Shown here piece by piece: positions 36,972-47,796 of a DNA stretch of 54,000 nucleotides (position 1 is the first letter of the stretch; every line of letters begins with the position of its first letter). Below the pieces are notes generated by a model, which saw only the letters and a list, made by a program, of their open reading frames with translations, was not told where the DNA came from and made no database searches. Origin of the DNA: Owenia fusiformis (Eukaryota; Annelida; Polychaeta; Sabellida; Oweniidae); assembly GCA_903813345.2 (NCBI GenBank), contig CAIIXF020000147.1, positions 64,001 to 118,000 on the forward strand. The letters run 5' to 3'. Made by a program: the position numbers and the translations under genes.

Positions 36972-39661
36972 ACTAGACATGTAAATTGAACAAGTTCAAT
37001 TTAAGACTCCAGATTTAATTCTTTTTTTAAGCTGAGTCATCCAGAATACTTGTAAGCTGAGTCATCCAGAATAAGCTGATCGAGTCAGCTAGAATTTAGA
37101 CATTTAGACAACTCTCCATTTTTTATCTTCGACTCCATTGGCTTAACATGGGGATATCATCATATCGACTTTTCGAGACTTCAAACCGCTATAACTATCT
37201 AACCAGAAGTTAGATTGTATTTTGGTTTAAAGATTCGGACTCCTGAGAAAATTCTACTCTTAATTCATAACTCATACATTAAATTTGGAGATTTTTTTAT
37301 TTTGACCTACTTTTTGGACACCATATCTCAAAAGTGGGTCAAAATACTTTCTGACGGCAAAAGGCTATCACTATAAGCACACTCTTTGCTACCTGTATAC
37401 AAAATTTCGAAGCAAATCATTAAAGTGTAATGTCAGAATCGCAAAAATAAGGAAAATTATGAATTTGCCCTAGATTTTGACCTTGGCATTTTGGTGTCCA
37501 AATTTTAAAGCTAGATAGCCTTCGAGGTCCCCTTCTTTTAAAGGCTTTCAGAATGTTAAGCTGTACTCAGTCTATATCTGGTATTTTAGACTTCAAAAAA
37601 ATCTTTTTCCCTATTGACATAACATGGGGCACCAAATTTAGCAATTTTTGAGCTTTCAAAACGCTATAACTTTCAAACAGAAAGTCGGATCGAAATTTGG
37701 TTTGCAGATACAGATTCCTCAGAAAATTCTATCCTTATTTCATAACTCATATGCTAAATTCGGAGAACTTTTATTTTGACCTACTTTTCGGACACCATAT
37801 CTCAAAAGTGGGTCAAAATACTCTCTGACGGCAAAAGGCTAACACTATTAGCACACTCTTTGCTACCTGTATACAAAATTTTGAAGCAAATCCTAAAAGT
37901 GTAGTGCCAGAATCGTAAAAATAAGGAAAAACTATGAATTTGACCTAGATTTTGACCTAGGCATTTTGGTGTCCAAATATTGAAACTAGGTAGCTTTTGA
38001 GGTCCCCTTCTTTTATAGGAATTCATTATCTTAAGCTGTACTCAATCTATATCTCGTATTTTACACTTCAAAAAAATCTTTTTTCCTTGACTTTCTATCA
38101 GGATAACATCAGATCGATTTTTCTCGAAATTTCAAAACGCCATAACTTTCAAACCGGAAGTCGGATCGAAATTTGAATTAAAGATTCGGATTCCTGACAA
38201 AATTCTACCCCTTATTCATAACTCATACGTTAAATTTGGCGAATTTTTATTTTGACCTACTTTTCGGACACGCCATAACTTTGGAACCGGAAGTCGGATC
38301 GAAATTTGGTTTGCAGATTCGGATTCCTGAGAAAATTCTACTCTTAATTCATAACTCATATGTAAAATTTGGAGAATTTTTTATTTTGACCTACTTTTTC
38401 GGACACCATATCTCCAAAGTGGGTCAAAATACTCTCTGACGGCAAAGGCTAACACTATAAGCCCACTCTTTGCTACCTGTATACAAAATTTTGAAGCAAA
38501 TCCTAAAAGTGTAGTGCCAGAATCGCAAAAATAAGGAAAAACTATGTATTTGACCTAGATTTTGACCTAGGGATTTTGGTGTCCAAATTTTAAAGCTAGA
38601 TAGCCTTCGAGGTCCCCTTCTTTTATAGACTTTCAGAATCTTAAGCTGTACTCAGTCTTTATCTGGTATTTTACACTTCAAAAAAATCTTTTTTCTCATT
38701 GACATAACATGGGGCACCAAAATTAGCGATTTTTGAGCTTTCAAAACGCCATAACTTCCCAACGAAAAGTCGGATTGAAATTTGGTTTGCAGATTCGGAT
38801 TCCTGAGAAAATTCTACCCTTAATTCATAACTCATAAGTTAAATTATGAGAAATTTTTAAATTTGACCTACTTTACGGACACCATATCTCAAAAGTGGGT
38901 CAAAATACTTTCTGACGGCAAAAGGCTCTCACTATTAGCACACTCTTTGCTACCTGTATACAAAATTTTGAAGCAAATCCTAAAAGTGTAGTGCCAGAAT
39001 CGCAAAAATAAGGAAAAACTATGAATTTGACCTAGATTTTGACCTAGGCATTTTGGTGTCCAAATTTCGAAGCTATGTAGCTTTTGAGGTCCCCTTCTTT
39101 TATAGGCATTCAATATGTTAAGCTGAACTCAGTCTATATCTTGTATTTTACACTTCGAAAAAGCCTTTTTTCCCATTGACTTAACATGGGCACCAAATTT
39201 AGCGATTTTTGAGATTTCAAAACGCTATAACTTCCGAACCGGTAGTCGGATCAAAATTTTGTTTGCAGATTCGGATTCCTGAGATAATTCTACACTTATT
39301 TGATAATTCACACGTTGAATTTGGAGAAATTTTTATGTTCTGACCTACTTTTCGGACGCCATATCTCAAAATCGGTAAGAGTAATCAAAAAACGGTTTGC
39401 CTTACGGAATTAGCTTTTTTTCTAAGGAACATGATGAAAAAAACCCGGAGCGAAAATACCAAAGGACGACTGAGAAAACTTGTGAAATAGCAAAAAGAGA
39501 CGATTTGACCTAGTTCTTGACCTTTGACCTAGATAAACATTTGACCTAATTTCCCAGAAACTAGAACTCATTACCTAGTTGACTATGTTAGCAGATTTTA
39601 GGAAGTCCCTCTAGTTGCTGAGAAAACGCGGAAAGAAAGAATAATAATAATAATAATAATA
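36972..39661 (+). mobile_element. E5': exact copy of E5 (third copy of the E2 sequence)
   Basis: Same bases as 17592-20281. Its (AAT)n tail runs straight into E7. The identity with copy 1 ends seven bases into the next element. Confidence 0.5.
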
Positions 39662-41452
39662 ACTAGATTTTGGAAATTGAACGAGTTCAATTTCAGACTC
39701 CAGATCTAGACTTTTTTTAGCCGAGTCATCCAGAATAAGCCAAGTCATTCAAAATAAGCTAAGTCATCCAGCAAAAGATGGATGGATGGATGGATGAAAA
39801 AGGAAGGAAGGATAGGATAGAATATGAAGGAACGATAGGATAGAATAGGAAAGAAGGATAGAATAGAATAGGAAGAGGATACGTAGCAAGGGTAGATAGG
39901 AAGGATAGGATAGGAATAGAATAGGAAGAGGATACGTAGCAAGGGTAGATAGGAAGGATAGGATAGGATCAGAAAGGAAGGATGGATGCATTTTTCAATA
40001 TTTTCTTCTCTACTCTTGACTTTCTATCAGGATACCATCAGATCGATTTTTCTTGAAATTTCAAAACGCCATAACTTCTGAACCAGAAGTCGGATCGAAA
40101 TTTGGTTTGCAGATTCGGATTCCTGACAAAATTCTACCCCTAATTCATAACTCATAAGTTAAATTTGGAGAATTTTTTATTTTGACCTACTTTTCGGACA
40201 CCATATCTCAAAAGTGGGTCGAAATACTTTCTGACGGCAAAAGGCTTACACTATAGGCACACTCTTTCCTACCTGTATACAAAATTTTGAAGCAAATCAT
40301 TCAGATATAGTGTCAGAATCGCAAAAATAAGGAAAAACTTTGAATTTTACCCAGATTTTTACCTAGGGATTTTGGCGTCCAAATTTTGAAGTTAGGTAGC
40401 CTTTGAGGTCCCCTTCTTTCACAGGCTTTCATTATTTTAAGCTGTACTTAGTCTATATCTCGTATTTTACACTTCAAAAAATTCTTTTTTCCCATTGACA
40501 TAACATGGGGCACCAAATTTAGCAATTTTGAGCTTTCAAAATGTCATAACTTCCGAACCAGAAGTCGGATCGAAATTTGATTTGCAGATTCAGATTCCTG
40601 AGAAAATTCTATACTTAATTCATAACTCAAACGTTAAATTTGGAGAAATTTTTATTTTGACCTACTTTTCGGATACCATATCTCAAAAGTGGGTCAGAAT
40701 ACTTTCTGACGGCAAAAGGCTTACACTATTAGCACACTCTTGGCTACATGTATACAAAATTTCGAAGAATATAATTAATCTGTAGTATCAGAATCGCAAA
40801 AATAAGGAAAAACTATGAATTTGACCTAGATTTTGACTTAGGCATTTTGGTGTCCAAATTTTTATAAAAAGAAGGTTTTAAGGTCCCTTTTTTTATGGGC
40901 TTCCATTATGTTTAGCTGTGCTTAGTCTATATCTCATATTTTACACTTCAAAAAAATATTTTTTCCCATTGAATTAACACGGGGCACCAAATTTAGCGAT
41001 TTTTGAATTTTCAAAACGCCATTACTTCTGAACCGGAAGTCAAATTGAAATTTGGTTTTCAGATTCGGAATCCTGAGAAAATTTCCTATAAGACTGATAT
41101 ACTGGACATTGGATTCGGAGAACTTTTTTTTGGTCCTCGTTTTCGGACACTGATATCTCGAAATCAGTTTGAGATATCAAAAAACTAAATCGACCCTAGA
41201 TTTTCTACTTTTTTATAAGGAACACAATGAAAAAAACCCGGATCAAAAATATTGAAGGACAACCGAGAAAATCGAAAAAAGTGACTAAGTACTTGATTTG
41301 ACCTAGTTCTTGACCTTTGACCTAGATAAAAATTTGACCCAATTTCCGAGGAACTAGATACTGAACCTAAATTGACCAAATGATTAACTTTACTGAAGAC
41401 CTTATGGTTATTGAGAAAACTGGGATAGAATAATAATAAGAAGAAGAAGAAT
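39662..41452 (+). mobile_element. E7: element with b-type 5' end and GGAT minisatellite
   Basis: 5' end ACTAGATTTTGG with palindrome GAAATTGAACGAGTTCAATTTC (10-bp arms, loop GA), then CAGACTCCAGAT. A GGATGGAT/GGAAGGATAGG minisatellite follows (39776-39988), then TTGACTTTCTATCAGGATACC. Two cores (CTGACGGCA near 40230 and 40707), then a C-box with CGGAATCCTGAG and an end block of a second type (GGAACACAATGAAAAAAACC, AAATATTGAAGG). The tail is mixed AAT and AAG triplets, followed by four hairpins. Confidence 0.5.
39776..39988. repeat. GGAT / GGAAGGATAGG minisatellite in E7
   Basis: Purine-rich on the plus strand, made of GGAT and GGATAGGAA-type words. A ~50-bp segment containing GAGGATACGTAGCAAGGG is itself duplicated (about 39875 and 39925). 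Two minus-strand frames of serine/tyrosine/proline-rich low complexity fall here; I regard them as chance. Confidence 0.85.
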
Positions 41453-41663
41453 AAGAAAACTGACGAAAACAATAGACTCCAGATTTCATCTGGAGTCTAA
41501 TAAGAAAACTGGCAAAAGCAATAGACTCCAGATTTTCAATCTGGAGTCTAATAATAAGAAAACTGGCAAAAGCAATAGACTCCAGATTTTCAATCTGGAG
41601 TCTAATAATAATAAGAAAACTGGCAAAAGCAATAGACTCCAGATTTTCAATCTGGAGTCTAAT
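41453..41663. repeat. 3' hairpin module array, 4 copies
   Basis: Palindromic segments at 41474-41498, 41523-41549, 41577-41603 and 41634-41660. The first is 25 nt long with a shorter centre (AGATTTCATCT) and a GACGAAAACAAT leader. The other three are the 27-nt form with a GGCAAAAGCAAT leader, and they match those after E6. S714 array D starts directly after. Confidence 0.9.
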
Positions 41664-43803
41664 AATAGGATTTGGCCATACGCGTATAGAGGGAAATGGC
41701 TCTAGGGACGCTTTGAGGGCCTATAATGGTCGATTGAAGGACAGGGAATCTAGGGAGGTAGTTGGGGAGAATGTCTGGCTCGTGCTTCGCGGATCCGTCG
41801 AGGTCAAAAAATAGTCCTTCAAAAAATAGGCCTTCCAGACGTCTATATAGAGCTTTCGACGTAGATTCGAGCAGCGTACGCGTCGTTCTACATTCCGCAA
41901 TCGTTAGTTTGAGGAAGGGAATCGTTGTTTACGAAATGCTCTAGTCATCGTTCGGGCCTATTTTCTTTCAAATGTCTGTTGTTCGCAGAGATACGTATAC
42001 CAAGTGTATTCGTGCCGTCTAGATATACGGCAACGGTGGCCCGTACGCGAACTTCAAACGCGTATATCTCGATAACTAATGGTCGGATTTCAATTTGGTT
42101 CACTGTTTTTTTAATGCTCGGAAAACTGTCTTTCCGACCAGCTAGTTCTCCTCCGATTCTGACTTCTTAAGGAGGCTCGAGAGGCCGAAATAGCGGAAAT
42201 GCAGATTTCGACCTAGATTTCGACCTTTGACCCAGATAAGGATTTGACCTAATTTCCGAGCAACTACGCCTAGCCCCCTAACAACGTGCATGAGTAGATT
42301 TATCCAAATATCTCTCGTTGATGAGAACGTGTGGTTAGAAAGATTTTTGCTTTTGCACATACAAAAGCAAAAATCATAATAGGATTTGGCCATACGCGTA
42401 TAGAGGGAAATGGCTCTAGGGACGCTTTGAGGGCCTATAATGGTCGATTGAAGGACAGGGAATCTAGGGAGGTAGTTGGGGAGAATGTCTGGCTCGTGCT
42501 TCGCGGATCCGTCGAGGTCAAAAAATAGTCCTTCAAAAAATAGGCCTTCCAGACGTCTATATAGAGCTTTCGACGTAGATTCGAGCAGCGTACGCGTCGT
42601 TCTACATTCCGCAATCGTTAGTTTGAGGAAGGGAATCGTTGTTTACGAAATGCTCTAGTCATCGTTCGGGCCTATTTTCTTTCAAATGTCTGTTGTTCGC
42701 AGAGATACGTATACCAAGTGTATTCGTGCCGTCTAGATATACGGCAACGGTGGCCCGTACGCGAACTTCAAACGCGTATATCTCGATAACTAATGGTCGG
42801 ATTTCAATTTGGTTCACTGTTTTTTTAATGCTCGGAAAACTGTCTTTCCGACCAGCTAGTTCTCCTCCGATTCTGACTTCTTAAGGAGGCTCGAGAGGCC
42901 GAAATAGCGGAAATGCAGATTTCGACCTAGATTTCGACCTTTGACCCAGATAAGGATTTGACCTAATTTCCGAGCAACTACGCCTAGCCCCCTAACAACG
43001 TGCATGAGTAGATTTATCCAAATATCTCTCGTTGATGAGAACGTGTGGTTAGAAAGATTTTTGCTTTTGCACATACAAAAGCAAAAATCATAATAGGATT
43101 TGGCCATACGCGTATAGAGGGAAATGGCTCTAGGGACGCTTTGAGGGCCTATAATGGTCGATTGAAGGACAGGGAATCTAGGGAGGTAGTTGGGGAGAAT
43201 GTCTGGCTCGTGCTTCGCGGATCCGTCGAGGTCAAAAAATAGTCCTTCAAAAAATAGGCCTTCCAGACGTCTATATAGAGCTTTCGACGTAGATTCGAGC
43301 AGCGTACGCGTCGTTCTACATTCCGCAATCGTTAGTTTGAGGAAGGGAATCGTTGTTTACGAAATGCTCTAGTCATCGTTCGGGCCTATTTTCTTTCAAA
43401 TGTCTGTTGTTCGCAGAGATACGTATACCAAGTGTATTCGTGCCGTCTAGATATACGGCAACGGTGGCCCGTACGCGAACTTCAAACGCGTATATCTCGA
43501 TAACTAATGGTCGGATTTCAATTTGGTTCACTGTTTTTTTAATGCTCGGAAAACTGTCTTTCCGACCAGCTAGTTCTCCTCCGATTCTGACTTCTTAAGG
43601 AGGCTCGAGAGGCCGAAATAGCGGAAATGCAGATTTCGACCTAGATTTCGACCTTTGACCCAGATAAGGATTTGACCTAATTTCCGAGCAACTACGCCTA
43701 GCCCCCTAACAACGTGCATGAGTAGATTTATCCAAATATCTCTCGTTGATGAGAACGTGTGGTTAGAAAGATTTTTGCTTTTGCACATACAAAAGCAAAA
43801 ATC
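41664..43803. repeat. S714 satellite array D: three 714-bp units
   Basis: Units start at 41664, 42378 and 43092 and are identical to the reference. The right border is again the terminal stem joined to ACTAGA, here of a b-type E element (E8). The unit border is therefore the same whichever E subfamily follows. Confidence 0.95.
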
Positions 43804-43918
43804 ACTAGATTTTGGAAATTGAACGAGTTCAATTTCAGACTCCAGATCTAGACTTTTTTTTAGCCGAGTAATCCAGAATAAGCCAAGTCATCCAAAATAA
43901 GCTAAGTCATCCAGAAAA

Positions 43919-44108
43919 AGATGAATGGATGGATGGATGAAAAAGGAAGGAAGGATAGGATAGAATAGGAAGGAACTATAGGATAGAATAGGAAAGAATG
44001 ATATAATAGAATAAGAAGAAGGGATAGAAAAGGAAGGATAGGAAGGAGAGGATACGAAGCAAGGGTAGATAGGAAGGATAGGATAGGATCAGAAAGGAAG
44101 GATGGATG
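43919..44108. repeat. GGAT / GGAAGGATAGG minisatellite in E8
   Basis: Same position in the element and same word types as in E7, with a different copy arrangement (GAAGAAGGGATAGAAAAGG variant). The minus-strand low-complexity frame is not a gene. Confidence 0.85.
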
Positions 44109-44186
44109 CATTTTTCAATATTTTCTTCTCTACTCTTGACTTTCTATCAGGATACCATCAGATCGATTTTTCTTGAAATTTCAAAA

Positions 44187-44851
44187 CGCCATAACTTCCG
44201 GACCGGAAGTCGAATCGGAATTCGATTTGCAGATTCGGATTCCTGACAAAATTCTACCCCTAATTCATAACTCATACGTTAAATTTGGCGAATTTTTATT
44301 TTGACCTACTTTTCGGACACGCCATAACTTCCGAACCGGAAGTTGAATCGAAATTTGGTTTGCAGTTCCGGATTCCTGACAAAATTCTACCCCTAATTCA
44401 TAACTCATACGTTAAATTTGGAGATTTTTTATTTTGACCTACTTTTCTGACATGCCATAACTTCCGAACCGGAAGTCAGATCGTAATTCGGTTTGCAGAT
44501 CTGGATTCCTGAGAAAATTCTATACCTAATTCATAACTCATACGTTAAATTTGGAGATTTTTTATTTTGATCTACTTTTCGGACACGCCATAACTTCCGA
44601 ACCGGAAGTCGGATCGAAATTTGATTTGCAGATTCGGATTCCTGACAAAATTCTACCCCTAATTCATAACTCATACGTTAAATTTGGCAAATTTTTATTT
44701 TGACCTACTTTTCGGACACGCCATAACTTCGGAACCGGAAGTCGAATTGAAATTTGGTTTGCAGATTCGGATTTCTGAGAAGATTCTATTTTTAATTCAT
44801 AACTCAAACGTTAAATTTGGAGAACTTTTTATTTTGACCTACTTTTCGGAC
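44187..44851. repeat. Five tandem 133-bp sub-repeats
   Basis: CGCCATAAC (or TGCCATAAC) starts at 44187, 44320, 44453, 44586 and 44719, exactly 133 bp apart. Each unit has CCGGAAGTC, TTTGCAGAT, GGATTCCTGA, CATAACTCATACG, TTTTTATTTTGA and ACTTTTC.GACA. The copies differ at scattered bases. The same 133-bp step occurs in E2 and E10 with two copies each, so this is the basic monomer of the E core. Confidence 0.9.
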
Positions 44852-45618
44852 ACCATATCTCAAAAGTGGGTCAAAATACTTTCTGACGGCAAAAGGCTAA
44901 CACTATAAGCACACTCTTGGCTACATGTATACAAAATTTCGAAGAATATAATTAATCTGTAGTGTCAGAATCGCAAAAATAAGGAAAAACTTTGAATTTG
45001 ACCTAGATTTTGACCTAGGCATTTTGGTGTCCAAATTTTGAAGCTAGATGGCTTTTGAGGTCCTATTCTTTTAAAAGCTTTCATTATATTTAGCTAAACT
45101 CAGTCTATATTTCATATTTTTTACTTCAAAAAAATCTTTTCTCCCATTGACTTAACATGGGCACCAAATTTAGCAATTTTTGAGCTTTCAAAATGTCATA
45201 ACTTCTGAACCGGAAGTCTGATCTAAATTTGGTTTTCAGATTCGGAATCCTGAGAAAATTTCCTATATGACTAATATCCTGGACATTTGATTCGGAGAAC
45301 TTTTTTTTGAACCTTGTTTTCGGACACTGATATCTCGAAATCGGTTTGAGATATCAAAAAACTAAATCGACCCTAGGTTTTCTACTTTTTTATAAGGAAC
45401 ACAATGAAAAAAACCCGGATCGAAAATATTGAAGGACGATCGAGAAAATCGAAAAAAGTGACAAAGTACTGGATTTGACCTAGTTCTTGACCTTTGACCT
45501 AGCTAAAAATTTGACCCAATTTCCGAGGAACTAGATTCTGGACCTAAATTGACCAAATGACTGACTTTACTGAAAACCTTATGGTTATTGAGAAAACTGG
45601 TTTAGAAAAAGAATAATA

Positions 45619-47522
45619 ACTAGATTTTGGAAATTGAACGAGTTCAATTTCAGACTCCAGATCTAGACTTTTTTTAGCCGAGTCATCCAGAATAAGCCAA
45701 GTCATCCAAAATAAGCTAAGTCATCCAGAAAAAGATGGATGGATGGATGGATGGATGGATGGATGGATGAAAAGGGAAGGAAGGATACGATAGAATAGGA
45801 AGGAACAATAGGATAGAATAGGAAAGAAGGATAGAATAGAATAGGAAGGATAGGAAGGAGAGGATACGAAGCAAGGGTAGATAGGAAGGGAAGGATAGGA
45901 TCAGAAAGGAAGGATGGATGCATTTTTCAATATTTTCTTCTCTACTCTTGACTTTCTATCAGGATACCATCAGATCGATTTTTCTTGAAATTTCAAAACG
46001 CCATAACTTCCGAACCGGAAGTCGGATCGAAATTTGATTTGCAGATTCGGATTCCTGACAAAATTCTTCCCCTAATTCATAACTCATACGTTAAATTTGG
46101 CGAATTTTTATTTTGACCTACTTTTCGGACACGCCATAACTTCGGAACCGGAAGTCGAATCGAAATTTAGTTAGCAGATTTGGTTTTCTGGGAAAATTCT
46201 ATTCTTAATTCATAACTCAAACGTCAAATTTGGAGAACTTTTTATTTTGACCTACTTTTCGGACACCATATCTCAAAAGTGGGTCAAAATACTTTCTGAC
46301 GGCAAAAGGCTTACGCTATTAGCACACTCTTGGCTACATGTATACACAATTTCAAGGAATATAATTAAAGTGTAGTGTCAGAATCGCAAAAATAAGGATA
46401 AACTATGAATTTGACCTAGATTTTGACCTAGGGATTTTGGTGTCCAAATTTTGAAATTAGGTAGCCTTCGAGGTTCCCTTCTTTCAAAGGCTTTCATTAT
46501 TTTAAGCTGTAATTAGTCTATATCTTGTATTTTACACTTCAAAAAAATCTTTTTTCCCATTGACATAACATGGGGGACCAAATTTAGCGATTTTTGAGCT
46601 TTCAAAATGTCATAACTTCCGAACCAGAAGTCGGATTGAAATTTTGTTTGCAGATTCGGATTCCAGAGAAAATTCTATACTTAATTCATAACTCAAACGT
46701 CAAATTTTGAGAATTTTTTATTTTGACCTACTTTTCGGACACCATATCTCAAAAGTGGGGCAAAATACTTTCTGACGGCAAAAGGCTAACACTATAAGCA
46801 CACTCTTGGCTACATGTATACAAAATTTCGAAGAATATAATTAATCTGTAGTGTCAGAATCGCAAAAATAAGAAAAAACTTTGAATTTGACCTAGATTCT
46901 GACCTAGGCATTTTGATGTCCAAATTTTAAAGCTAGATGGCTTTTGAGGTTCCATTCTTTTAAAAGCTTTCATTATATTTAGCTGAACTCAGTCTATATT
47001 TCGTATTTTTCACTTCAAAAAAATCTTTTTTCCCATTGACTTAACATGGGCACCAAATTTAGCGATTTTTGAGCTTTCAAAACGCCATAACTTCCGAACC
47101 GGAAGTCTGATTCGAATTTGGTTTTCAGATTCGGAATCCTGAGAAAATTTCCTATAAGACTAATATCCTGGACATTTGATTCGGAGAACTTTTTTTTGGA
47201 CCTCGTTTTCGGACAATGATATCTCGAAATCGGTTTGAGATATCAAAAAACTAAATCGACCCTAGGTTTCCTACTTTTTTATAAGGAACACAATGAAAAA
47301 AACCCGGATCGAAAATATTGAAGGACGACCGAGAAAATCGAAAAAAGTGACAAAGTACTGGATTTGACCTAGTTCTTGACCTTTGACCTAGATAAAAATT
47401 TGACCCAATTTCCGAGGAACTAGATACTGAACCTAAATTGACCAAATGATTGACTTTACTGAAGACCTTATGGTTATTGAGGAAACTGGTTTAGAAAAAG
47501 AAGAAGAAGAAGAAGAAGAATA
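45619..47522 (+). mobile_element. E9: two-core element with b-type 5' end and (GAA)n tail
   Basis: 5' end and GGAT minisatellite (45733-45918, with eight clean GGAT copies at its left) as in E7 and E8. Then two 133-bp sub-repeats (about 46000 and 46133), cores at about 46297 and 46773, a C-box with CGGAATCCTGAG, and a second-type end block. The tail is an (AGA)n tract (about 47498-47520), followed by five hairpin modules. Confidence 0.5.
45733..45918. repeat. GGAT / GGAAGGATAGG minisatellite in E9
   Basis: Begins with uninterrupted GGAT copies (about 45736-45768), longer than in E7 or E8, then degenerates to GGAAGGATAGGA words. Copy number thus differs between otherwise similar elements. Confidence 0.85.
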
Positions 47523-47796
47523 AGAAAACTGACGAAAACAATAGACTCCAGATTTCATCTGGAGTCTAATAAGAATAAGAAAAGTAACGAAAACAATAGA
47601 CTCCAGATTTCATCTGGAGTCTAATAAGAAAACTGGCAAAAGCAATAGACTCCAGATTTTCATCTGGAGTCTAATAATAATAAAGAAAACTGACGAAAGC
47701 AATAGACTCCAGATTTTCATCTGGAGTCTAATAATAATAAAGAAAACTGACGAAAGCAATAGACTCCAGATTTTCATCTGGAGTCTAATAATAATA
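47523..47796. repeat. 3' hairpin module array, 5 copies
   Basis: Palindromic segments at 47543-47567, 47598-47622, 47647-47672, 47704-47729 and 47761-47786. The first two have the short 25-nt centre and the last three the 26-nt centre (TTTTCA). Leaders vary: GACGAAAACAAT, AACGAAAACAAT, GGCAAAAGCAAT, GACGAAAGCAAT twice. E10, not S714, follows. Confidence 0.9.

Larger units (their letters stand above)
32221..39667. repeat. 7.45-kb duplicated block, copy 2 (S714 + E3' + E4' + E5')
   Basis: Equals 12841-20287 shifted by 19,380 bp, with no difference that I found. It is preceded by fourteen more S714 units instead of a hairpin array and is followed by E7 instead of E6. Confidence 0.85.
43804..45618 (+). 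mobile_element. E8: element with one core and five 133-bp sub-repeats
   Basis: b-type 5' end as in E7 and a GGAT minisatellite (43919-44108). Then comes a run of five 133-bp sub-repeats instead of full cores, one CTGACGGCA core (44884), a C-box with CGGAATCCTGAG, a second-type end block and a short AATAATAA tail joined straight to E9. Confidence 0.5.

Noticed and set aside
39745-39991. Tyrosine/serine/proline-rich frames on the minus strand of the GGAT minisatellites
   Set aside because: Low-complexity frames of a pyrimidine-rich tract. They differ in length and frame among E7, E8 and E9 as copy number changes.
1-43803. S714 as a centromeric satellite
   Set aside because: The sequence gives no evidence for or against it. 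Unit length and homogeneity alone are not diagnostic, and the arrays seen here are short and broken up by E elements.
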